NCBI RefSeq assembly: GCF_030378165.1
Contig: NZ_CP119766.1
Span: forward strand, 4,154,001 to 4,218,000
DNA: 64,000 nucleotides
Source of the DNA: Flavobacterium panacagri
GTDB taxonomy: Bacteria > Bacteroidota > Bacteroidia > Flavobacteriales > Flavobacteriaceae
Direction of reading: 5' to 3'
Shown piece after piece: positions 25,090 to 32,979 of this stretch. The stretch's first letter is position 1, and every line of letters begins with the position of its first letter. The notes under the pieces were generated by a model. The model was not told where the DNA came from and searched no databases. It was given only the letters and a program-made list of their open reading frames with translations. Both the position numbers and the translations under genes were made by a program.

Positions 25090-26016
25090 ATGAAATTCCT
25101 AAAACTTATTCGATATAAAAATTTGTTAATGCTGGCTTTTATGCAGCTTCTTTTCCGTTATGCTTTTCTAAAACAGCAGAATATTCCGCTTGCTTTATCA
25201 GATTGGCAGTACAGATTATTGATTTTAAGCACCGTTTTGCTAGCAGCAGCAGGATATGTCATTAACAATATTTATGACGTGGCAACAGATAGTATCAACA
25301 AACCAAATGATGTAGTGGTAGGGAAAGGAATAACCGAAACAGCAGCCTATAATATCTATATTGGATTAAATATTTCAGGAGTTGCTCTAGGATTTATTCT
25401 TTCTAATATTATTCTGAGGCCAACTTTTGCATCACTTTTTATCTTAATTGCTACTCTATTGTATTTTTATGCTACAACCTTAAAACAAATCATGATTTTA
25501 GGAAACTTTGTGGTAGCGTTACTTCTTGCTTTAAGTGTATTAATTATTGGTGTTTTCGATATTTTTCCTGCAACAACTGCCGAAAATCAAGCGCAGATGG
25601 CTAGTCTTTTTTCAATTTTAATTGATTATGCTTTGTTTGCTTTTATGATTAATTTTATTAGGGAAATAGTTAAAGATATTGAAGATGTAAATGGCGATTA
25701 CAATCAAGGAATGAATACTTTACCGATTGCTATAGGTGTTGGAAGAGCAGCGAAAATCGCTTTAGGCTTTGCCATAATTCCGTTTATTTTATCTGCTCTT
25801 TATGTAAATACTTATTTCATGGAAAATAAGCTTTATATAGCTGTTTTTTATGCTTTTGCTACAGTTCTCGCGCCTTTATTATACTTTATAGTAAAAATAT
25901 TTGATGCCAAATCTCAAAAAGATTTTCATCATCTGAGTACTATTTTAAAACTAATTTTATTCTTTGGAATTCTATCAATCTTGGTTATTGCCTTAAACAT
26001 CAAATACAATGCTTAA
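25090..26016 (+). CDS. UbiA-family prenyltransferase, geranylgeranylglycerol-phosphate geranylgeranyltransferase-like
   Basis: Integral membrane prenyltransferase with about eight or nine hydrophobic helices. The first Asp-rich motif is NNIYDVATDSINKPND (residues 59-74); the second is REIVKDIEDVNGDYNQGMNT near residue 195. It differs from menA in this window, and Bacteroidota proteins of this kind are usually annotated as geranylgeranylglycerol-phosphate geranylgeranyltransferase. The acceptor is unverified. The gene overlaps the following maf gene by eight bases and is part of the kdsC cluster. Confidence 0.85.
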   Translation: MKFLKLIRYKNLLMLAFMQLLFRYAFLKQQNIPLALSDWQYRLLILSTVLLAAAGYVINNIYDVATDSINKPNDVVVGKGITETAAYNIYIGLNISGVALGFILSNIILRPTFASLFILIATLLYFYATTLKQIMILGNFVVALLLALSVLIIGVFDIFPATTAENQAQMASLFSILIDYALFAFMINFIREIVKDIEDVNGDYNQGMNTLPIAIGVGRAAKIALGFAIIPFILSALYVNTYFMENKLYIAVFYAFATVLAPLLYFIVKIFDAKSQKDFHHLSTILKLILFFGILSILVIALNIKYNA

Positions 26017-26593
26017 AGAAAAATTAAAGAAATATAAAATCATTCTAGCTTCGGGATCACCAAGAAGACAGCAGTTTTTTAAAGATTTAGATCTTGATTT
26101 TGAGATTCGTTTAAAAGATGTTGAAGAGATTTATCCACCTCAATTAAAAGCAGCTGAAATTACCGATTATCTTGCGGAACTAAAAGCGAAAGCTTTTGAA
26201 GGTGAACTAAAAGAAAATGAAATTTTAGTGACCAGCGATACCATTGTATGGCATCAGAATAAAGCTTTAGGAAAACCAAAAAACGCTGAAGAAGCTTTTG
26301 AGATGATTAAATCGATGTCTAATGCAACACACGAGGTTATTACTTCCGTTTGTTTTAAAACGAACCAATCTTCTACTCTATTGCATGATATTACCAAAGT
26401 AACTTTTAATGATTTGTCTGACGAAGCTATTTTATATTATATAGAAAACTACAAACCTTATGATAAAGCGGGTGCTTATGGCATTCAGGAATGGTTTGGT
26501 TTTATGGCAGTTGCAAAAGTTGAAGGATCTTATACCAATGTTATGGGACTTCCGACAGCAAAAGTCTACGAATTTTTGACTACATTAGTGTAA
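26009..26593 (+). CDS. maf: Maf family nucleoside triphosphate pyrophosphatase
   Basis: The family signature LASGSPRRQQFFKDL is at residues 14-28. The acidic catalytic site VTSDTIVWH is near residue 73, and the conserved YKPYDKAGAYGIQEW is near residue 147. Maf proteins split dTTP, UTP or modified pyrimidine nucleotides to monophosphate and pyrophosphate and are implicated in house-cleaning and septum formation. Length (194 aa) is usual. It overlaps the upstream UbiA-type gene by eight bases; the small MscS gene starts 11 bases downstream. Confidence 0.95.
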   Translation: MLKEKLKKYKIILASGSPRRQQFFKDLDLDFEIRLKDVEEIYPPQLKAAEITDYLAELKAKAFEGELKENEILVTSDTIVWHQNKALGKPKNAEEAFEMIKSMSNATHEVITSVCFKTNQSSTLLHDITKVTFNDLSDEAILYYIENYKPYDKAGAYGIQEWFGFMAVAKVEGSYTNVMGLPTAKVYEFLTTLV

Positions 26594-26604
26594 AAATTTT
26601 ATTT

Positions 26605-27135
26605 ATGTTTTCCTTTAAAGAGTATAGTCGCGAGATAATAGCAACCATAATTCTCATTCTAGTATTAATTGTACTTCGAATGGTAATTGCAAAACTGGTT
26701 AGAAGTTTTGCAGCTTCGAGTCAGTTATTTGAACATCGTACCAATTTAGTTATTAAGTACATTAATATTTTAATGAATATTTTGGTCACTACAAGTTTAA
26801 TTATAATTTGGGGTGTACAAACTGAAGATATTTTTCTTACTGTTTCTTCTATTGCAACTGTAATTGGAGTCGCTATGTTTGCACAATGGTCTATCTTGAG
26901 CAATATTACTTCTGGAATGGTTTTATTTTTCTCTTTTCCATTCAGAATTGGAGATACTATCAAAATACACGACAAAGATTTTCCAATCGAAGCAGAAATT
27001 GAAGACATCAATACTTTTCATGTAAGCTTAAAAACTAAAGAAGGAGAAAAAATTGTCTTCCCAAACAATTTATTACTGCAAAAAGGAATTTCAATAATCC
27101 CTGCAAAATACGAGGAACGAGAGTTTTTTGACTAG
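26605..27135 (+). CDS. Small mechanosensitive channel (MscS) family protein
   Basis: The 176-residue protein has three membrane spans (about residues 10-30, 50-70 and 75-110) and the MscS pore/beta domain: AMFAQWSILSNITSGMVLFF corresponds to the pore helix TM3b, followed by PFRIGDTIKI and the short beta domain (KIVFPNNLLLQKG). It lacks the large C-terminal vestibule domain of the canonical channel, so it is a minimal MscS. It closes the tight cluster beginning with the DUF2520 gene. Channel function is inferred from the fold. Confidence 0.85.
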   Translation: MFSFKEYSREIIATIILILVLIVLRMVIAKLVRSFAASSQLFEHRTNLVIKYINILMNILVTTSLIIIWGVQTEDIFLTVSSIATVIGVAMFAQWSILSNITSGMVLFFSFPFRIGDTIKIHDKDFPIEAEIEDINTFHVSLKTKEGEKIVFPNNLLLQKGISIIPAKYEEREFFD

Positions 27136-27240
27136 AATTTAAAATGGGAATTGTATAACGCCGAGAAAAAAAGCTAGAACGCAAAAGAACAAATTAAGTG
27201 TAATATTTGTTTTATAAATCTAGCTTAATTCTTAAAAATA

Positions 27241-28341
27241 ATGACTCGGCCCGTAACTTTACCTTTTTACGCAAAACTCGCTTTTATACTTGTAACTTTA
27301 ATTTGTTTTGCCTTTATATTTTGTACTGGAAAAAATATTATTACACCAGTTTTACTTGCTTTTCTTTTTGCTGTTTTATTACTTCCTATTTTTTCTTTTT
27401 TTAATAAAAAGCTAAAATTTCCAAGACATCTTGCGGCAATAGTATGTCTTATTATTTTTCTTTCTTTTATAGTCGGAATTTTAATCTTTATTTCCTATCA
27501 GGTCACTTACATGGCAAATGACTTTGAAACCATAAAGAAAAATGCGAATACTTTTATCATTGAAATTCACAAATTTATAAGAGAGAATTTCCAAGTAAGC
27601 ATTGGCGATCAGAAAAAATATCTCGATTCTGTTACTCAAGATTCTGTTAAAAGCGGACAAGCAAAACTGGGTTCTTTTATAATATCTGTAAGTGATGTTC
27701 TTTTTGACAGTATGATTATTGTAGTCTACACCTTTTTATTTTTAATCTATAAAGAGCATTTTAAACTATTTTTAGCGAAATTAATTAAGAGGGAGAATCA
27801 CTCGGTTTTAATGGATATCCTTTCCCAGATTAAGGTTTCTATCAATAATTACATTGTAAGTTTAATTATTGAAATGATTGTTGTTTCAGTTCTGACCAGT
27901 TTAGGTTTATGGATAATCGGTATAAAATATTTTATCTTATTAGGATTAATAACTGGTATATTAAATTTGATACCTTATATTGGAATTACAATTGCTGGAA
28001 TTATCACAATTTTAGCTTCTTTAACGGGATCTGGAGAAACATCTGTGATTCTAGGAATATTAATCGTCAATATCATCGTTCAATTTATTGATAATAATCT
28101 ACTTGTACCTTTGATTATTAACTCTAAGGTAGAAATCAATGCTTTTGTGTCTATTATGGGAATTATTGTCGGTGGTGCCGCTGCAGGAATTTCTGGAATG
28201 TTTTTGGCGATTCCGCTTTTGGCAATTTTAAAAATTATTTTCGACCGTATCGAATCACTTGCTCCCTGGGGTTATCTCATGGGAAATCATGTGCCAAGGA
28301 AATTTACATGGCGTAAAAGAAAAATTGCAACAGAAAATTAA
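27241..28341 (+). CDS. AI-2E family transporter (PerM/YdiK-like permease)
   Basis: The 366-residue membrane protein has about eight hydrophobic helices in the AI-2E family arrangement: two or three N-terminal spans, a soluble segment (about 90-145), and a C-terminal helical block with LGLITGILNLIPYIGITIAG near residue 238, followed by the family motif FIDNNLLVPLIINSKVEINAF split across 280-302. Family members export autoinducer-2, sodium or small molecules; most substrates are unknown. It stands alone, 105 bases after the MscS gene, and 78 bases before the next outer-membrane gene. Confidence 0.9.
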   Translation: MTRPVTLPFYAKLAFILVTLICFAFIFCTGKNIITPVLLAFLFAVLLLPIFSFFNKKLKFPRHLAAIVCLIIFLSFIVGILIFISYQVTYMANDFETIKKNANTFIIEIHKFIRENFQVSIGDQKKYLDSVTQDSVKSGQAKLGSFIISVSDVLFDSMIIVVYTFLFLIYKEHFKLFLAKLIKRENHSVLMDILSQIKVSINNYIVSLIIEMIVVSVLTSLGLWIIGIKYFILLGLITGILNLIPYIGITIAGIITILASLTGSGETSVILGILIVNIIVQFIDNNLLVPLIINSKVEINAFVSIMGIIVGGAAAGISGMFLAIPLLAILKIIFDRIESLAPWGYLMGNHVPRKFTWRKRKIATEN

Positions 28342-28419
28342 AATGGACGTTATGCTATAAAACCTCCTATTTATTCCTTACATTCATAAACAATAAAACT
28401 ATTAGAAGAAAACTACCGA

Positions 28420-30252
28420 ATGTCTTTAAATAAAAAAATACTATTTTTTATTTTGCTTTGCTTTTGTCTACAAAGCGGATATGCTCAGGTAGATAAAACT
28501 AAAAAAGAACCTAAAACCCAAAAAGATTCTACTGAAATCTATACCAAGATTCGCAATTATTCTAAGAAAAATAAGTTTACCCAAACGATGCATAAACTAT
28601 TTTTTAGGTCGAAAAAACCAAAGAAGAAAGAAGAATTACTTGTACCGATAGATTCTACCCATTATGATGGCAAAATTATCCGCAACATAAATATCATCAC
28701 TTTAGATCCTTTCGGACATTCAGTGGCTGATACTACTCAAGTACCTAAGAATTGGGGAGAACGAATGGGAAACAGGCTTCATTTAAAAACAAAAAAAATA
28801 GCCATAAAAAACCTCTTACTTTTTAGAAAAAATACACCTTATGATACTTATAAAGTTTTAGAGAGTGAGCGTTTGATCCGCGCACAGCGATATGTAACAG
28901 CTGTGCGAATCTCCAATCAATCTGTTGGTCAGGCTTCTGATTCTGTAGACGTTACCATACGTGTTTTAGATTCTTGGAGTACCATTCCGAGATTTTCAAT
29001 TTCAAGTAGTCAAATGTCTATCGGTTTTAAAGAAAAAGACTTCTTCGGTTCAGGACAGCAATTAGAATATCGTTACACTAACCGATTTGATGATGGACGA
29101 AATGCTAACGAGGCGACATACACTGTTCCAAATATTAAAAATACTTATATTGGAACAGTACTTCATTATAAAATGGACATAGACAATAATTACATTAAAA
29201 GTATTGATATAGAACGAGATTTCTACTCTCCCTTAACAAAATGGGCAGGAGGTGTTTATGTTGATGAATTTTACAGAAGAGATACTTTACAAGCTCCTGA
29301 TCTTTCCTTTGCCTATCAGCCTGTTAAATATGTTTCTCAAGATGTTTGGGCTGGTCATGCTTTTAAAGTTTTTGAAGACGACAATAAAGCAATTACAAAT
29401 CTTATTACTACGGCTAGATTTTTAAATAAAAATTTTAGTGAAACTCCAACTGAAGTATATGATCCTGATCATTTTTATTCGGACGAAAAATTAATTCTCA
29501 GCGGGATTGGATTGAATACGCGAAAATTTATCAAAGACAGTTATATTTTCCGAAACGGACAAACAGAAGACGTCCCGATAGGAAGAATATACGGTATAAC
29601 ATTGGGATATCAATATAAAAATACTTTTTGGAGACCTTATGTAGGGGCGCAATTTTCGTTTGGCAATTATTATCGATTAGGTTTTTTAAGTATGAATTTT
29701 GAGGCTGGAACTTATTTTCATCAATCCAAAACCTATCAGACCGCTTTCTTATTTGAATCTAATTATTTTACAAAATTACATAGTATTGGAAAATGGAAAT
29801 TGAGACAGTTCGTAAATCCAAGGCTGGTGATTGGAATAAACCGTGATAATATAATTGGAGATCAGCTAAATATTAATCAACAAAATGGTTTAGCAGGATT
29901 TAACACCGCTATCTACGGAACAAGTAAAGCTTTGTTATCACTCCAAACACAAACTTACTCCCCTCATGCTTTATGGGGTTTTCGTTTAAATCCTTTCTTT
30001 AATTATTCGGTTGCTGTTTTAGGAAGTCCTGAAGTTGCCATGACTAAAAGCAAACCTTATTCCAAGATTACTTTAGGATTACTGGTAAGCAACGATTATT
30101 TGGTTTTCAGCTCCTTTCAGCTTTCTATTTCTTATTATCCAAGCATTCCATTACAGGGAGACAATGTATTTAAAACAAATACTTTTGAAACTACAGATTA
30201 TGGACTCCAAAGTTTTGAACTGGCAAAACCACGTGTTGTCGATTATAGGTAA
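28420..30252 (+). CDS. Outer-membrane beta-barrel protein with POTRA-like N-terminus (BamA/surface-antigen related)
   Basis: The signal peptide ends at about SGYAQ (residue 22). The region GKIIRNINIITLDPFG (about residue 88) to YVTAVRISN (about 165) has the pattern of a POTRA domain. The remaining part is rich in aromatic alternating strands (LEYRYTNRFDD, ITLGYQYKNTFW, FQLSISYYPSIP) typical of an outer-membrane barrel. This fits the Omp85/surface-antigen relatives common in Bacteroidota; the client or cargo is unknown. It appears monocistronic. Confidence 0.75.
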   Translation: MSLNKKILFFILLCFCLQSGYAQVDKTKKEPKTQKDSTEIYTKIRNYSKKNKFTQTMHKLFFRSKKPKKKEELLVPIDSTHYDGKIIRNINIITLDPFGHSVADTTQVPKNWGERMGNRLHLKTKKIAIKNLLLFRKNTPYDTYKVLESERLIRAQRYVTAVRISNQSVGQASDSVDVTIRVLDSWSTIPRFSISSSQMSIGFKEKDFFGSGQQLEYRYTNRFDDGRNANEATYTVPNIKNTYIGTVLHYKMDIDNNYIKSIDIERDFYSPLTKWAGGVYVDEFYRRDTLQAPDLSFAYQPVKYVSQDVWAGHAFKVFEDDNKAITNLITTARFLNKNFSETPTEVYDPDHFYSDEKLILSGIGLNTRKFIKDSYIFRNGQTEDVPIGRIYGITLGYQYKNTFWRPYVGAQFSFGNYYRLGFLSMNFEAGTYFHQSKTYQTAFLFESNYFTKLHSIGKWKLRQFVNPRLVIGINRDNIIGDQLNINQQNGLAGFNTAIYGTSKALLSLQTQTYSPHALWGFRLNPFFNYSVAVLGSPEVAMTKSKPYSKITLGLLVSNDYLVFSSFQLSISYYPSIPLQGDNVFKTNTFETTDYGLQSFELAKPRVVDYR

Positions 30253-30387
30253 TTTTTTTTATCTTTTTTTTCGAAGTTCTGTTTTAAGCAAAAACCTTTA
30301 AAAACCAACATTTTACCCGTTAAACAAAATTTAAAATAATTCGACGAAATGCGTTTTTTACTCGACAAAATACATTGTTATTTTTTT

Positions 30388-30403
30388 TGGCACAGTATAT
30401 GAA
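30388..30403 (+). promoter_or_regulatory. candidate sigma-54-type promoter
   Basis: TGGCACAGTATATGAA has the complete -24 hexamer and correctly spaced TG at -12 (A in place of C). It is about 40 bases before the start of the Tyr/His-rich secreted protein and has the same form as the site at 7415-7430. Confidence 0.35.
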
Positions 30404-30442
30404 TATCCCTAAACAAGATTAACATTAAAAAAAATAAAAAAG

Positions 30443-30955
30443 ATGAAAACGATAAAATTAGCAATCGCCGGATTATTTCTAATGGTTGCAAGCGCCACGC
30501 AAGCCCAAGTATCGATAAACGTTAACATAGGAACTCCTCCAGCTTGGGGACCTGCAGGATATACAGATATGGAGTATTATTATCTTCCTGATATTCAAGC
30601 TTACTACGATGTACGTGCAGCTCAATTTATCTATTATGGAAGAGGAAAATGGGTAAGAACAACTTACTTGCCAAGACAATATAGAAACTATGATTTATAT
30701 GGAGGTTATAAAGTAGTTTTAACTGATTACCATGGTAGAACCCCTTACGTTTACTATGATCGCCATAAAGTAAAATACTACAAAGGATATCATGGAGCGC
30801 CTCAAAGACCATACAAACCAAGACCTGTATACGGCTATAACGAGCGTAGAGATTACAAACGTTATGATAAACATGACAAGCACGATAAACACCGCGATAG
30901 ACACGACGACCATCATCATCACGATGATCGCGATCACGGACGTGGAAGAAGATAA
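30443..30955 (+). CDS. Secreted Tyr/His/Arg-rich protein, function unknown
   Basis: The 170-residue product has a clear signal peptide (cleavage after ATQAQ, near residue 22). The mature part is unusually rich in tyrosine (MEYYYLPDIQAYYDVRA) and then becomes a low-complexity Arg/His/Asp/Lys tail (about residues 130-170: HDKHDKHRDRHDD and HHHHDDRDHGRG). The tail could bind metals. Related short proteins are frequent in flavobacteria, but none has an assigned role that I know. It has a possible sigma-54-type promoter and a strong terminator, so it is a single-gene unit. Confidence 0.7.
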   Translation: MKTIKLAIAGLFLMVASATQAQVSINVNIGTPPAWGPAGYTDMEYYYLPDIQAYYDVRAAQFIYYGRGKWVRTTYLPRQYRNYDLYGGYKVVLTDYHGRTPYVYYDRHKVKYYKGYHGAPQRPYKPRPVYGYNERRDYKRYDKHDKHDKHRDRHDDHHHHDDRDHGRGRR

Positions 30956-30980
30956 TTGCTAAATAACTAATTTTCAGCAT

Positions 30981-31016
30981 AAGAGAGTATCAAAAAAACG
31001 ATACTCTCTTTTTTTT
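30981..31016 (+). terminator. terminator after the Tyr/His-rich gene
   Basis: Perfect 11-base arms AAGAGAGTATC and GATACTCTCTT followed by a T-run. Confidence 0.8.
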
Positions 31017-31111
31017 GCTTTTTTTGTTTTGATCTTTTTTCAAAAGATTGTAACTTTAGTATAAATCACTATTAAACAGCTTTTTAAATTAGCTTATTTT
31101 AAAAATTAACC

Positions 31112-31141
31112 TTTGTTTAATGTGATTATGATATATATTTG
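31112..31141 (+). promoter_or_regulatory. Bacteroidota-type promoter of the LVIVD lipoprotein gene
   Basis: TTTG at 31112-31115 and TATATTTG at 31134-31141, 18 bases apart, match the -33 and -7 consensus of the primary sigma factor in this phylum. This is the best promoter match in the window; the start codon lies 33 bases further on. Confidence 0.6.
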
Positions 31142-31173
31142 CACCGAATTTCTAAAACTCAAATCGAATCTTT

Positions 31174-32799
31174 ATGAAAAAGAATGTTTATTTGCTTTCA
31201 TTTTTAGCAATGTCCCTTTTAATAGGCTGTGACAGTAATGATGATAACAAAAATAACAATCAATCGTTAGACAACATTACGATTACTTCAGATCAAAACA
31301 CTTTAAGCTTAAGGCTTGACTACACCAACTCTGGGGTAATTTCGATCGAAAATGGTTCTCAAACAGGAAAATCTGCTGAGAATACCGTTACTAATTTCCC
31401 ACTTGTGCAAATTGCAGAGGTAAAACCTCCAGTTGACGCCAACGGAAGAACTTTACAAGCCAGCCATGTTACAGTAAACGGAAACTACGCTTATGTTTCT
31501 TATATCACTCGTGGTGATGTTTATTCTGGAGCAATTGACGTGATTGATGTTACTGATCCTTACAAACCTAAGTTGGTTACATCGGCTTTGATTCCAAATA
31601 CTGATGTTACCTCTCTTACTTATACAAACGGAAACTTAATTATTGGTGCTGCAAAAGATATAGACAAAGATCCTTTGCTTAAAAATAATCCAGCTGTAGT
31701 TTACAACATGCCATTAAGTTCTGGACTTCTAACGGATAAAACAACTGCAAACTATTTAGAAAGCAGAGTTACTACAGATGTAGCAGCGAATACCAATGAT
31801 TATTTTGCTGTTACTGGAGATAACGGAAGTTTATTCAAAATGAGTGCTTCAACAAAAGCCATAACAGGTAAAGTTGCTGTAGCAGATTTACGTTCTATCG
31901 CTTTAACTTCTGATAAAGTGGTTACTTTAAGCGGTACTAAAGGTGTTAATATTTACAATCAATCTACACTTGCTTTACAAAAAAGTTTTGCGACATCTAC
32001 AGATGTAAGCGGTGCAAAAAGAACAATGGATATTGACGGAACAAAACTTTTAGTTTCTGAAGGGCCTAATGGTCTTGGTGTTTATGATATTAACAGCGGT
32101 TCAAAATTGCAGACTATTGCAATTCCAACTGCTGCTGAAGATAATGTTACGAATGCAGTTTCTGTAAATGATGGTTATGCTTTCCTTGCTAATGGAGCAT
32201 TAGGATTAAATGTTTATCAATCAGGAACACAACTTGGTTTATTAGGTTCTTTAGGAATTGCTGGTTCATCAAACTATGTGAAATCTAGCGGTAATTATAT
32301 TTATGTTGCCAGCGGAACAGGCGGTTTAAAAATCATTAAGATGGAAAAACCAAATACTACATTTGCAAGCTGTTCTTCATATCCGGTTTACAATCAAGGC
32401 AAAGATTTGATTTTAAATTCAAATGACATTAAATCGTATCAAGGCGCAACTGCTATTAATTCGGCTATTATTAATTCTGGAGCTGTATTAACACACTGTG
32501 GTTCTATTGCAATTTTGAATAATCTAACTTTAAACAGCGGTGGTACTTTTAACATGAGAGGAAGTTTATCTCAAGGTAAATATCAGCAATCAAACCCAAC
32601 GCAATTAACTATTAACAGTAATGCAACACTACAAGTAGAAGGTTCTGTTGTAATTTGGGGAGATCTTCTATTAAACAGCGGTGCTAAAATTAATTTCATC
32701 GGTACAGGTTCTTCTATTACAATCTACGGAAAAGTTACTAAAAATAGTGGCGTAACCATTACAGGAAATTATACTGATACAGAAAACAAATTGAAATAA
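31174..32799 (+). CDS. Probable surface lipoprotein with beta-propeller-like repeats and a beta-helical C-terminus
   Basis: Lipoprotein signal: MKKNVYLLSFLAMSLLIGC, cysteine 19, followed by the acidic stretch DSNDDNKN, which resembles the lipoprotein export signal that sends Bacteroidota lipoproteins to the cell surface. Residues about 90-390 contain LVIVD-like repeats (VTVNGNYAYVSYIT, IDVIDVTDPYKPKLV, LTYTNGNLIIGAA), suggesting a beta-propeller. The last 130 residues are a run of short repeating strands with asparagine/serine turns (LTLNSGGTFNMRG, LTINSNATLQVEGS), as in beta-helical or bactofilin-like folds. Function is unknown. It has its own promoter and terminator. Confidence 0.75.
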   Translation: MKKNVYLLSFLAMSLLIGCDSNDDNKNNNQSLDNITITSDQNTLSLRLDYTNSGVISIENGSQTGKSAENTVTNFPLVQIAEVKPPVDANGRTLQASHVTVNGNYAYVSYITRGDVYSGAIDVIDVTDPYKPKLVTSALIPNTDVTSLTYTNGNLIIGAAKDIDKDPLLKNNPAVVYNMPLSSGLLTDKTTANYLESRVTTDVAANTNDYFAVTGDNGSLFKMSASTKAITGKVAVADLRSIALTSDKVVTLSGTKGVNIYNQSTLALQKSFATSTDVSGAKRTMDIDGTKLLVSEGPNGLGVYDINSGSKLQTIAIPTAAEDNVTNAVSVNDGYAFLANGALGLNVYQSGTQLGLLGSLGIAGSSNYVKSSGNYIYVASGTGGLKIIKMEKPNTTFASCSSYPVYNQGKDLILNSNDIKSYQGATAINSAIINSGAVLTHCGSIAILNNLTLNSGGTFNMRGSLSQGKYQQSNPTQLTINSNATLQVEGSVVIWGDLLLNSGAKINFIGTGSSITIYGKVTKNSGVTITGNYTDTENKLK

Positions 32800-32826
32800 C
32801 ATTTCGTTTATTTCAAAATCAAAATA

Positions 32827-32863
32827 CAAAAAAGCCGTTAGAACACATCTAACGGCTTTTTTT
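32827..32863 (+). terminator. terminator after the surface lipoprotein gene
   Basis: Arms AAAGCCGTTAG and CTAACGGCTTT with A- and T-runs at the two ends. Confidence 0.8.
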
Positions 32864-32940
32864 ATTTTATTCCTTCTCAATTAAGGTACAATTATTGTGC
32901 GTTAACATTTCATTTAAATAATCTTCCATAAAATAATTAG

Positions 32941-32948
32941 TATTTTTG
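32941..32948 (+). promoter_or_regulatory. candidate -7 promoter box of the PIG-L operon
   Basis: TATTTTTG fits TAnnTTTG and ends 31 bases before the PIG-L start codon; no good -33 box is seen. Confidence 0.35.
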
Positions 32949-32979
32949 GGACAATTCTAAAAACACCTAACTTTTAATC

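Noticed and set aside
30479..30980. Three minus-strand frames across the Tyr/His-rich gene
   Set aside because: They are mirror frames of a low-complexity gene that has a signal peptide, promoter candidate and terminator on the plus strand.
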